From Gossypium raimondii (Eukaryota; Streptophyta; Magnoliopsida; Malvales; Malvaceae): a stretch of 64,000 nucleotides of DNA. The position numbers and the translations under genes were made by a program. The notes below the pieces were generated by a model. It ran no database searches. It was not told the origin of the DNA and was given only the letters and a program-made list of their open reading frames with translations. This document shows positions 1 through 10,925 of the stretch, one piece after another. The stretch is taken from the NCBI RefSeq assembly GCF_025698545.1, contig NC_068567.1, positions 61,082,705 to 61,146,704 of the forward strand, read 5' to 3'. Each line of letters opens with the position of its first letter. The stretch's first letter is position 1.

Positions 1-1290
1 ATGGGCAAATTATTGTAAAAGAGGTCAACTTGAATAATATGGCAAATGATTGTCCTTATTTTTAATTTAAACTAAAATTTAAAATATTAAGTTAGTCGTC
101 CAAATCCAATCCCTAAAAAGTAAGAAACAATAATTTTTAAACCCTTGGCATCATTTTAGTATTATCAATTTTCGTGATTAAATAGTTTTTATTCATTCTT
201 TTATTATTTCTTTAAGAAAACATGATATTGTGAATGATAAGTTGTGTGTTTTTATTTTATTTAATCCGATTTCGGATATTGATGGTTAGATTAATTTGAA
301 TTTAATGTATATTTTTTTATTCGTCGATGGGTATTCATTCACTATATTGGTCGTTAAATCATCGCTTGAAGTTCGCTAACTGGATTTAAAAAAAAAAACT
401 TAATCGCTTGAAGTTCGCTAAATCATTTTGTAACTTTTTGAAGTTGAGTGACTAAAATGTAAACTTTACTAATAGTTGTAGTGACATTGAGTGTATTTCA
501 CCATTTATTTTATTTAAATATAGATTAGTATTGGTACCCGATAGTGTATTTTTTTATTCCACGAGTAGTTGTAAAAAATTGCCGTGTGTCTTTTATTTGA
601 TATGTATTTAGAATCTGGCTTACAACAAAGTCAAATCATGAACCAATTGACTTGTATATTGCTCCGAACAAAGAGTTCAACCGGTATTCCTGTTCAATTG
701 ATCTTATCAGTCTGACTAGCGCGATTAAATAAATTATTAAAAAAATTTAAAAATAGATAAAATCAGTTCATAGGTCAACTGGTTTGATCCCTTTTTTTGA
801 ATCCGTGTCTCGATCGGTTTCTAGTTTAACCGATCAATCCGATGTAGTTTTAAAAATAATACTCAGAACTCGACTAAACCCAAGAATTAAACTAATTGAA
901 AAGAACCAATAATCTGACCGATTTGATACTTATAGGTATTAAAAAAATCCAAGAAAATATGAAAAAATCATATGCATGCCAGGTGGCAAAACAAGATGGT
1001 ACAGCCCTACTTGAATCATTTATATTTCACTTCTTCATCATAGAAAAAAACATTAAAAATAAAGAAAACAGCAAAATCTCACTTTCGCCTTCTCTGTATA
1101 TAATTATATATAAATATAATTATTTGTTTCCTTAATCTCTCTCCATTTGTTTTTTTCTTACAATAAGCTGAACACAACATTAAAGATCTCTGCAAAAAAA
1201 TGCAATCATCGCCAGTTTCCTATTAAGTGTTTTTCTTTCTTTCTTTCTTCTTCTTCTTCTTCTTCTAGATCTTCTTCTTCTTCCTTTACA
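1..1290. other. upstream region of the CRK gene, AT-rich, with repeat remnants
   Basis: No convincing coding sequence. Around 300-500 lies a reverse-oriented copy of an interspersed repeat (phrases such as 'ttgaagttgagtgactaaaa') that recurs at about 12645-12895, 18810-19030 and 27440-27610. A short stretch containing 'cgcttgaagttcgcta' is duplicated at about 364 and 405. The last 250 bases should hold the promoter and 5' UTR of the downstream kinase gene. Confidence 0.5.
1107..1116 (+). promoter_or_regulatory. candidate TATA box of the CRK gene
   Basis: TATATAAATA lies 175 bases before the kinase start codon. It is followed by a pyrimidine-rich leader with TTTC and TTC microsatellites (about 1226-1290), as is common in plant 5' UTRs. 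Assigned by position and motif only. Confidence 0.4.
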
Positions 1291-4200
1291 ATGGGAGGCT
1301 GTACTTCCAAGCCTTCAAAACCCAAAGGCAATCATCACAATGACTATCCTACCCATCCTCAACCACCCAAATCTCCACCACCGCCGTCGCTCCTTCCTCC
1401 GACTACCCCTTTTCTTCCCACTTACACTCCCAGTCCAGCTCACCCAACCAAACCCAAAACTCCTTCGACTCCTTTAAGGTTTCTTAAGAAATCATTTCCT
1501 CCTCCTTCTCCGGCGAAACACATCCGGGCGGTGTTGAGACGGAGGAAGCCTAACAAGAAGGCGGAGAAAGAGGCGGCGGCGGGGATTGCGGAGACGGAAG
1601 AGGATGAAGATGGGGTTGAACTAGATAAAAGATTCGGGTTTTCGAAAGAATTAAGGACTAAATTGGAAATTGGTGAGGAAGTTGGGAGAGGGCATTTTGG
1701 GTATACTTGTTCTGCTAAGTTCAAGAAAGGTGAATTCAAAGGACAACAGGTTGCTGTTAAAGTGATTCCCAAATCCAAGGTAACACCTTTTTTTTTTTTT
1801 CACTTTTCTCTATTAAAATTTCAAAGAAATGTGCTTTAAGATATTGAATTTTAGCTTGAAATTGCTTAAAGACACTCTTTTTAGTCTTGTATATGAGTGA
1901 ATTTACTGTTTTTAGATCTTCTAGATGGAGAAAAATGGTGGGTTGAGTTCATTTTTTTTTCATGATTGTAAAACAATATAAAGTGGCCAACTTGCTTTGT
2001 TTATTGATTATTTTTTAAAGGGTCAATTGGTCCACATGACCCACTTGTATTATTATTTGATCTAGCTACGCTTACCACATATTTACATGGATATATATAT
2101 ATACACACACATATTAGGTCTAAATCATATCTGACCTTAAAAAGTGCTTCTTTTGCATCATTCATTTGTGTATGGTTGGATCCGGATGTGAATAGTGTAT
2201 GATAAGTGATTGTTGAAATTTGCCAATGAACTTGTTGACTTATAGGAATTGACAGCCGCGATTGGAGCATTACGGCTCGATGGTTATGAATTAGACTGAA
2301 TTAGAAAATATCTTTGCTTCGAATGGGGTCTTTAACTTTCGGCTCGTAGTTTTCATGCCGAGCCGGTTAACTAAATTGGTGTTCTTTTATCAGTTTATAC
2401 TTGCTGCTCAGCCGAAAAAAAAAAACAAATGGTTTGTGTTGTAGTTGATTGCAAACCATTATCCGGGTTTGGTACCATTCATTCGTATGATAAAAGCGTG
2501 TGTTTTTGGTTGTCGAGGTGTCCGTTTATTCTAGGAAATCAACGACGTTGTTGTGATAATTATAGCCTGTTAACCAATACGGTGTTTTCTTTTACCAGCT
2601 TGTCCTTGGCTTCACCCCCCAAAAAAACAAATGGTTTGTGTTGTAGTTGATTGCAAATCGTTATCCGGGTTTGGTACCGTTCATTCATATGATAAAAGTG
2701 TTTGTGTTTTTGGTAGTCGAGGTGTCGGTTTATTCTAGGAAATAAAGGGCGTTATTGTGATAATTATAGCCTGTTAACTAATACGGTGTTTTCTTTTACC
2801 GGCTTGTACTTATGCCTTAACCAAAAAAAAAAGAAATGGTTTGTGTTGTAGTTGATTGCAAATTGTTATCCGGGTTTGGTACCAATCATTCACATGATAA
2901 AAGTGTTTGTGTTTTTTGCTAGTCGAGGTATCCATTTAGGAAATAAAGGATGTTGTGATAATTATAATGATGAATTAAGTGTTACCGTTTCTCAGTATTT
3001 GTTTGTTGACATTTAAAATACGATGACAACAGAATGAAGAAGAGGCAACCTGCCAGCCTCTATCGTTTCTTTTTCTAGCTTCTTCGATCAAATAGCAAAA
3101 GAAGTGTTGAGAGAACACTTATGTCTTGTGTTTGCATTTTTTTGTTGGCTAATGACAGTTACTATCATTTTATGTTGGCAGATGACAACAGCTATTGCGG
3201 TCGAGGATGTTAGAAGGGAGGTGAAGATATTGCGAGCCTTGACAGGACATAGCAATCTAGTTAAATTCTATGATGCGTTCGAAGATCATGATAATGTCTA
3301 TATAGTAATGGAGTAAGCCTTGTAACATGTTCTGCTATTCGTATTATCTTTGTTTTTAATTTTGCATGGGAATTAATTTGAGAAGTCAATAAGAACAATA
3401 AGCCCGAATGCTCCGGCAGTTGGCTGTTTCTTACTTTTCAGGATAAAATTTTGAGTAATGTGATTGAAATTACAGGTTGTGTGAAGGGGGTGAGCTTTTG
3501 GATAGAATACTCGCAAGGTGATTATTCTATTAATATATAGCTTACATTTCGGAATTGTTTGTTCTCGTATGTACCTAAAGAGTAGCCTCTAACGTGACGG
3601 TATATTATGCTTTGTAGGGGTGGAAAATACTCAGAAGACGATGCAAAGGCGGTAATGGTACAGATACTAAACGTCGTTGCTTTTTGTCATCTTCAAGGTG
3701 TGGTGCATCGAGATCTTAAACCCGAGGTAGAGCAAAGTCTTGTTTTTGTTAATATTTAGAAGCGTAAATGCGTGACTTGGACATTTTGAGCCGCCCAAGC
3801 CCATGTCTGCTAAACTTTCTAGGACATTTTCGTACTACATCATCTTGAATAATTGATTTCTAACTTTGGTTTTAGTTACCATATTGGAATCTAATTTGCA
3901 CTTTTGTCGACCAGAACTTTTTGTACATTTCGAAGGAGGAGAACTCTTTGCTGAAAGCCATAGACTTCGGTTTATCGGATTTTGTAAGACCAGGTTTGCA
4001 CTCAGCTTGTTCAGTTTCCTTTTGCTCGACCTTCAGGGATTCTTTTTTTCTCTAGCGCTTCTCATGTTTCCAGACGAAAGGGTTAACGACATTGTGGGAA
4101 GTGCATACTATGTGGCACCTGAAGTTCTACATAGATCCTACGGTACGGAAGCTGATGTTTGGAGTATAGGAGTAATCGCTTATATTCTTTTATGTGGGAG

Positions 4201-5640
4201 TCGACCATTTTGGGCAAGGACCGAGTCTGGAATTTTCCGAGCAGTCCTAAAAGCCGATCCAAATTTTAATGAACCACCTTGGCCTTCCTTGTCTCCCGAA
4301 GCTAAGGACTTTGTGAAGCGACTCTTGATCAAGGATCCTAGGAAACGAATGACAGCAGCTCAGGCATTGTGTACGTGCATCATTTTTTACATGTTGCTTA
4401 CATCGTTGAGCCAGAGTAACTGACCATAATCTTCTTTTACAGGTCATCCTTGGATCCAGAGTCGTAACGATGCCAAGGTTCCACTCGATATTCTAATATT
4501 TAGGCTTATAAAGGCGTATATGCGATCATCACCTCTACGGAAAGCTGCTTTAAAGGTGCGTATACTAACAGGTTAGATCAAAGAGTAAACTGGTCTTTCT
4601 AATAAAAATTTCATCTATTTCTGTTGTTAAAAATTGGTCCGTGTACATTAGCATGAGGTACACGTAACATGTCACATCTGTCTGGTTATTCCGTCAACCA
4701 CGTCCGTTTTTAACAGTACAAATGGATGAAATTTATAACAGAAATGACTAATTTGCCCTTTAACCTAATGTACAGGAATTAGTTTGCCCATTTTTTTAGT
4801 TGAAGGGGCAAAATGCAATCCAACTCCTAGTATAGGGGCCTCCATTGTACTTTTACCGTCTCATAACCTCTATGCTAACATTTATCTCATTGTTATTTCT
4901 TTCTCGATACAGGCATTGTCAAAGACATTGACTCCGGATGAACTCTTTTACCTTCGAGAGCAATTTGCATTATTAGATCCGAAAAATGGTAGCATAACCT
5001 TGGAGAATATTAAGACGGTTAGTCTCCCTATCTTGGCCCACTTTCCTCCCTCTCCGTTAATACACTTATTACGATAATGTGTTTTCTTGCAAACAGGCCC
5101 TAATGAAAAACGCAACCGATGCAATGAAGGAATCTCATATGCTGGATTTTCTCTTATCGGTATGAACTCGGTTCCCATTCTTTCTTTTTTCATAGCCATA
5201 GCTTATCTGAGTACCTTCGATTTAATTTTCCATTGCATGACAGCTAAATGCACTTCAATACAGAAGAATGGATTTCGAAGAATTTTGTGCAGCCGCATTA
5301 AGCGTCCATCAGCTCGAAGCGTTTGATCACTGGGAACAACACGCTCGTTGTGCATACGAGCTTTTCGAGAAAGATGGAAACCGGGCTATCGTCATCGAGG
5401 AACTTGCATCTGTAAGTGTCGCAATTCTTTTAGCTTTCTAAATTACACTTCACACGATCTGTATCATAAAACGAAATCATCTTCAAATGAATGACTCAGG
5501 AACTTGGTCTCGGACCCTCTATTCCAGTTCATGCCGTTCTTAACGACTGGATAAGGCATACCGATGGGAAATTAAGTTTCCTTGGGTTTGTGAAAGTGTT
5601 GCGCGGTCCGTCCAGTCGTGCCGTTGCAAAGGCACAATAA
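1291..5640 (+). CDS. CDPK-related protein kinase (CRK family), 11 exons
   Basis: Ser/Thr kinase of the CRK branch of the CDPK/SnRK superfamily. Exons by eye: 1291-1779, 3182-3312, 3476-3517, 3618-3726, 3915-3993, 4074-4370, 4443-4555, 4913-5017, 5097-5159, 5244-5411, 5500-5640, giving 578 residues with consistent phases. The start MGGC fits N-myristoylation at Gly2 and palmitoylation at Cys4, so membrane attachment is inferred. A proline-rich N-terminal region carries the family motif [13 protein letters not shown]. Kinase motifs: GRGHFG 132-137, VAVK Lys157, HRDLKPE with Asp253, DFG Asp274, APE at 298-300. The C-terminal third is the degenerate EF-hand region typical of CRKs, which usually bind calcium poorly. 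Length and the 11-exon layout match the family. Intron 1 is 1.4 kb and holds a tandem repeat; intron 7 holds a MITE. Family certain; which CRK member is not decided. Confidence 0.93.
2362..2966. repeat. tandem repeat of about 203-bp units in CRK intron 1
   Basis: A unit starting 'atggtttgtgttgtagttg' occurs at 2429, 2631 and 2836, so the spacings are 202 and 205 bases. Each contains 'ggtttggtacc' and 'tgataattatagcctgtta' or close variants. A partial unit end precedes the first copy at about 2362. The third copy is cut short near 2966. Confidence 0.85.
4570..4857. mobile_element. palindromic MITE, family 1 (in CRK intron 7), left end lost
   Basis: Right end '...ggcctccattgtacttttacc' matches the family seen complete at 16528-16863. 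Inner phrases 'gatcaaagagtaaac' and 'aggtacacgt' are shared. The outer left arm is missing. It sits wholly within an intron. Confidence 0.7.
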
Positions 5641-6206
5641 TCATGTTATGTTGTTGATTCAACGAGACAGGGATGTAAACACGGATTCGATCTTTTCCGG
5701 GGAGTTTTGGAAGGAAGCTCGATAAATCGAGGTTCGGCTCGGATTATGAAGGCTTTAACTTTTATGTTAAATTCTTTTGAGGAGTTTAAAAAGTTGTGGG
5801 ATACTTTGAAAAGGCAGTGAAAAAGATATATAATTGGCAATGGCAAGCAATAAAAAATGTAGAGAATATATATATATATATATGGTTAAGTTTTTTAGCT
5901 TTTTGTTGCTTCAACGGGGGCTAATTGCATTTGTCTTTTTTTCTTCACGTTTTATTATTTATATAAATGTTTGATTTATTATTTCCTTAATTTTAATTTT
6001 GGGAATTAATTACTTTTCTTTACATGAAATAAATTATATAAAATTAATTAATTTAATTAAATTGAAAGCCCAAGTAGATAATTAACTTAATTGATATAGT
6101 ATTGATAAATTTAGGATTTAATGATAATGTTTTGAAATTTGAGGATTAAATTAAAATTTTAGTTATAATTGGGAGATATTTGGTGAAAATACTCTATTTA
6201 AAATAA

Positions 6207-6551
6207 GGTTAATGTACTATTTGTAACTTATTTTAAGCTTCAATGGTTAATTTGGTACTTGAGTTCGGCTTCAATGTTTAGTTCGATACATGAGTTTTTT
6301 TAAATTGATACTTGAAATTTTTTTGTCTTGTACAAGTGCCTAAGCTTAACTTCGATGTTTAATTTGGTGCTTGAATTTTTTTTGTCTTACGTACTTATGT
6401 TTTTTTACTAGAGCACACGAACATGATGTTGTTTAGTTTGGGTACCAAACTGAACATTAAAATCAAATTTAAGTATTAAATTAAGAAAAAGAACTTAGGT
6501 ACTAAATTGAACATTAAAACCAAATATAAGTATCAAATGGTATATTAAACC
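6207..6551. mobile_element. foldback (MITE-like) element, family 2
   Basis: The left arm 'ggttaatgtactatttg...' is complemented by the right arm '...caaatggtatattaaacc'. The inner repeated phrase 'attaaaaccaaat' and its complement 'tggcttcaatgtttaattt' recur. The same family is found at 13596-13938, and 56761-57218 shares the terminal motif. Non-coding. Confidence 0.6.
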
Positions 6552-6733
6552 TCTAAATTTAAAGCCCAACTAAATTATTTATTTATTAGGAAAGAATTTG
6601 AAGGAAAATAAATAAATAATTGGGTTTTTTTTTTAAATCAAAGAAAAATAACCTCCAAAAAGGAGAACTTTTTTTTTTTTGGCTTCAATGGCCTTTTAAG
6701 CTTCTTCTTCTTAAAGGCTGAAGAGCCTCTGAT

Positions 6734-6741
6734 AAACCCTA
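6734..6741 (+). promoter_or_regulatory. telo-box (AAACCCTA) in the PPR leader
   Basis: AAACCCTA lies 20 bases before the PPR start codon. Telo-boxes are common near the starts of plant genes for translation, organelle and RNA functions. Similar motifs sit by three other genes here. Confidence 0.5.
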
Positions 6742-6761
6742 GCTTTTGTGATTTTCCCGAA

Positions 6762-8999
6762 ATGCCCTTCCCAAACCTCCATATTCACCGTTCTCTCTCT
6801 TCTCTTTCGTCTCCCTTCTCCGACGCCTTCCTCGCCGACAAAGCCTTAACTTTCCTCAAACGCCACCCTTACCAGCTAAATTCCCTCTCTTCCAATTTTA
6901 CCCCCGAAGCAGCTTCTTTTTTACTACTCAAGTCCCAAAACGACCAAACCCTAATCCTAAATTTCCTAAAATGGGCGCACCCTCACCCGTTCTTCACCCC
7001 TCGCTGCAAATGCCTCGCCCTCCACATCCTCACCAAATTCAAGCTCTACAAATCAGCACAGTCCTTAGCAGAGGACCTCGCCGTCCGTACGCCCGATCCG
7101 AAGGGCAATTTCGTCTTTCAGTGCCTTAAAGAAACTTACCAATTGTGTGCTTCGAGCTCCGCGGTAATCGACTTGGTGGTAAAATCTTATGCCCATTTGA
7201 AATTCATCGATAAGGCTATTAACATTGTTAATTTAGCTAAAATTAATGGTTTCATGCCTGGGGTTTTATCTTACAATGCTATTTTGGACGCCGTGATTAG
7301 ATGTAAAAAGCCCGTTAGATTTGCTGAGGAAGTTTTTGAAGAAATGGTTAGAAATGGGGTTTCACCAAATGTATTTACTTATAACATTTTGATTAGGGGT
7401 TTTTGCTCGGCGGGGAATTTGGATATGGGTTTAGGGTTTTTCAGTGAAATGGAGAGGGATGGCTGTTTGCCTAATGTGGTTACTTATAACACGTTAATCG
7501 ATGCACACTGTAAGTTGAAGAAGATCGATGATGCATTTAAGTTGTTTAGGGCAATGGCATTAAAGGGTTTGAAGCCGAATTTGATTACTTATAACGTAAT
7601 CATCAATGGGTTGTGTAGAGAAGGTAGGATGAAGGAGACGAGTGAGGTGCTTCACGAGATGAGTCAGAAAGGTTTCGTTGCGGATGAGGTTACTTATAAT
7701 ACACTCGTGAATGGATATTGTAAAGATGGTAATTTTCATCAAGCACTTGTTTTGCATGCCGAGATGGTGAGGAATGGCTTAACTCCGAATGTCATTACTT
7801 ATACTTCGTTGATTAATAGTATGTGCAAAGCTGGGAATATGAACAGAGCAATGGAGTTCTTTGAACAGATGCATGTTAGAGGACTTCGTCCTAACGAGAG
7901 AACATATACTACTTTAGTAAATGGGTTCTGCCAGCAAGGACTTTTAAACGAAGCGTTTCGAGTACTAAATGAAATGGTTAGAAACGGATTTTCACCTTCG
8001 TTAGTCACTTATAATGCTCTTATTAATGGGCATTGTATGCTTGGAAAGGTGGAAGAGGGTTTAAAAATGATAGAAGATATGGTAGAGAAAGGTATAGCTC
8101 CGGACATAGTAAGTTATAGTACAATTATTTCTGGTTTTTGTAGATACCGGGATTTAGAGAAGGCGTTCCAAATGAAGCAGGAGATGGTCGAGAAAGGAGT
8201 TAAACTGGATGCAGTTACATATTCATCACTGATTCAGGGTCTGTGTGAGCAAAGTAGACTTGCTGAAGCTTGTGATCTTTTCCAGGAGATGCTGAATGCA
8301 GGTGTGACTCCCGATGAGTTTACGTATACTACGTTAATTTATGCTTATTGCAAAAATGAGGATATAAAGACGGCTTTTCATTTGCACGATGAAATGGTTC
8401 AGAAGGGCTTCCTTCCTGATGTTGTTACTTATAGTGTGCTTATTAATGGTCTCAATAAACAAGCTAGGACAAGGGAAGCAAAAAGGCTTTTGCTCAAATT
8501 GTTTTATGATGAATCTGTCCCGAGTGATGTCATGTATAGTACGCTGATAGAGAATTGTGGCAATATCGAATTTAAAAGTGCTGTAGCTCTTATAAAAGGA
8601 TTTTGTATGAAGGGTTTGATGAATGAAGCTGATCGAGTTTTTGAGTCAATGCTTCAGAGAAACCATAACCCTGATGAAGCTGCATATAATGTTATCATAC
8701 ATGGTCATTGTAGAGGTGGGAATATTCAGAAGGCGTATGATCTATACAAGGAAATGGTGAAGATAGGTTTTGTTCCTCATACTGTTACTGTTATTGCTCT
8801 GGTTAAAGCGCTATTCATGGTTGGCAAGACCGATGAGTTAAGTCAAGTCATAACAAACATACTTAGAAGCTGTAAGCTTACTGATGCTGAGCTTGCTAAA
8901 GTACTTGTTGAAATAAACCATAAAGAAGGGAATATGGATGCTGTTTTCAATGTACTTACTGAAATGGCCAAGGATGGCCTCCTTCCAAAAAGTGGCTGA
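6762..8999 (+). CDS. EMB2745: pentatricopeptide repeat protein, P class (EMB2745-like)
   Basis: Intronless, 745 residues. After about 160 residues of N-terminal region, roughly 15-16 PPR motifs of 35 residues follow (recurring 'VTYNTLIxGxC...G...A..L..EM...G..P'), from about residue 165 to 720. There is no E, E+ or DYW extension, so it is P class, whose members bind organellar RNA to stabilise, splice or translate it. One motif near residues 565-600 is irregular ('DVMYSTLIENCGNIEF'). The N-terminus is Ser/Leu-rich with few acidic residues, consistent with an organelle transit peptide (inference). Length and overall layout recall Arabidopsis At5g39710/EMB2745, an embryo-defective PPR of about 747 residues. 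Start chosen as the first ATG after a telo-box leader. The family is certain; the orthologue assignment is from memory. Confidence 0.92.
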   Translation: MPFPNLHIHRSLSSLSSPFSDAFLADKALTFLKRHPYQLNSLSSNFTPEAASFLLLKSQNDQTLILNFLKWAHPHPFFTPRCKCLALHILTKFKLYKSAQSLAEDLAVRTPDPKGNFVFQCLKETYQLCASSSAVIDLVVKSYAHLKFIDKAINIVNLAKINGFMPGVLSYNAILDAVIRCKKPVRFAEEVFEEMVRNGVSPNVFTYNILIRGFCSAGNLDMGLGFFSEMERDGCLPNVVTYNTLIDAHCKLKKIDDAFKLFRAMALKGLKPNLITYNVIINGLCREGRMKETSEVLHEMSQKGFVADEVTYNTLVNGYCKDGNFHQALVLHAEMVRNGLTPNVITYTSLINSMCKAGNMNRAMEFFEQMHVRGLRPNERTYTTLVNGFCQQGLLNEAFRVLNEMVRNGFSPSLVTYNALINGHCMLGKVEEGLKMIEDMVEKGIAPDIVSYSTIISGFCRYRDLEKAFQMKQEMVEKGVKLDAVTYSSLIQGLCEQSRLAEACDLFQEMLNAGVTPDEFTYTTLIYAYCKNEDIKTAFHLHDEMVQKGFLPDVVTYSVLINGLNKQARTREAKRLLLKLFYDESVPSDVMYSTLIENCGNIEFKSAVALIKGFCMKGLMNEADRVFESMLQRNHNPDEAAYNVIIHGHCRGGNIQKAYDLYKEMVKIGFVPHTVTVIALVKALFMVGKTDELSQVITNILRSCKLTDAELAKVLVEINHKEGNMDAVFNVLTEMAKDGLLPKSG

Positions 9000-10925
9000 A
9001 CTGCATATGCTGGTGAAGGACCGAGCACAATGGACCATAAAACTCATGAGTCCTCCATAAAAGGTAATGGCTATGAGGACATTATGAAGCTGGCCGAATG
9101 GCATAGCGTTCCTGATTTTTGCAATCTTCAAATATATGAATGAATCTTGTCATGCATGCCAGTCAGGATAATGCCTGGGCTCGGATTTCTTTTTGGGGAC
9201 TGCATCTCAATTTCTTCTAGAAACTCAAATTGGTATTCAAGTTCCATTATGATGTACATGCTTAAGTAGCGACAATAAAGCTTGTGGATCTGCACACACT
9301 TTGTATATGGATTCTCAGTTATTTCTCATAGATCATTTGAGAAGATTGATTTAGTTGTTATGTTGACTATTAGTTATTATTGAATTGGTAAAGAAGAGCA
9401 TTGTGGATCTGCACACACAGATGGGGAACTTTGATCCGCACCGACATCCTTTGTGTTGGACTCTGGAACCATGAGCTTAAGCACAAGTTTCTCTAATGGA
9501 ATGCAACAACAGAGAGCACAACTTACAAACTTACCGAGGAGCCTTGTATCTCATTCGTTTTGTTCTGGCAACTTATTGAGGATCCTTATTTTGTTCTTTG
9601 GGCAGAGCTTGAACTAATCTATAAGCTTTTTATTGATGGGATTTCAACTATTCATTGTGTCTTGAATACAATTGACTCATTGTACAAATAATAAGCAATG
9701 CATCCATACAAAAGGTTCCTTCGCAATTCAGGCAACAAAGATTTTAAGGGAAGGACAAACTTTGGGTCTAAAAAAAACTTTAAAAGAAAAGGAAGGTCTC
9801 ATTGGCTGGTCTGATAGTCCATAAAGAAGACACGATGCTTCTTACATCTACCTCAACTTCCTCTAACATGCTTAGGTCAATGAACATCCATCTTAGGGCC
9901 ATAGAAACTAGGTTATCTGGTTCTGGAAATCCTACATGACAAGACCATAACTAGGCGGAATGGCAGAATGCCACTAGAGACTAAACCATCAAGGAAAATT
10001 AGATAAATGAAGGACTAGGATAGCAGCAAAAAGGCATGATGCCAATGATTTTATAGACCAGAAAAACATTACAAATTCCCTCTTACAGTACCTAGGAAAC
10101 AAATGATATGTGCGTAGTCCACTATTTAGCATTCCCAGTAAATACAGGAAGTATAAAACAAAGGGAAAAGATCTTGGAACTCACAACCATGATATATCTA
10201 TATATAACCATTGAAATGGCAGCTGAGCCACGATAGAATAAGCAGCCAGACCCATATTCCACTGGCAACAGTTACACTGACAATTTCAGTTAGTTTCCCT
10301 TACCAGTGAAATCTATAATATAATGCTATTAGCAACTAAAACCATCTCACAAAGATTGATACCATAAATAAGTGTTCATAATACTTAACTGCAAGTGAGA
10401 GAGAAAGAAAGCAAAAGCAAGGCAAGGCAACACAGGCAGGTAGGGAATGTTAAAGAAACTAAAAGCTAATGCAAGCTCTCACAATTTATGAATGCATACA
10501 CTATTTTTTTTCTCTCAAATGCTACAAAGTCAATTTAACATGGTATTCACATTTAAGAATATATGATACATCAAAGCAAATGATATCCAACGGAAGATAA
10601 TAAAAGCATCAAAGGCTTAAATTCATAAGATGAACTTAACCAGAGCAGTAATAGTTTTGCAACGCCGATTCTTAAAATCAGAACATTCTTAGTTTCCACC
10701 AATACCAGGTTAGTTTACCATAGCAATTAAAAATGAAGTCCCTACATATCAAATATCAAATTTACTTAATGGAATCTGTTTCTATTGCTTACTAAAACGA
10801 GGATGAGAAATTCGAAAAGCCTGAAATCGGGCAAGTTATCTCAGCCATGTTAGAAACTACTCAAATACATATTCTTACAGATAACACAAGGTTAAAAAAT
10901 CAACCTCTTTTCAAAAGTTCATAAC
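9000..10925. other. intergenic region between convergent PPR and ALP1-like genes
   Basis: No supported coding sequence. The two genes converge, so the left part should hold the PPR 3' UTR and the right part the ALP1-like 3' UTR. Less AT-rich than the other intergenic stretches, and I see no repeat family in it. A phrase 'ttgtggatctgcacacac' occurs twice, near 9281 and 9401. Confidence 0.4.

Larger units (their letters stand above)
5641..6761. other. intergenic: CRK 3' flank, TA microsatellite, foldback element, PPR leader
   Basis: After the CRK stop there is a 3' flank ending near an (AT)n tract at about 5866-5882, then AT-rich DNA, then the foldback element at 6207-6551, then the PPR leader. 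No gene seen. Confidence 0.5.

Noticed and set aside
896-1135. Short open frame before the CRK gene
   Set aside because: AT-rich, no domain, and it overlaps the likely CRK promoter.
1147-1290. In-frame upstream extension of CRK exon 1
   Set aside because: The open frame continues upstream, but its translation is low complexity (Ser runs from a TTC repeat). The MGGC start at 1291 fits the conserved myristoylated CRK N-terminus.
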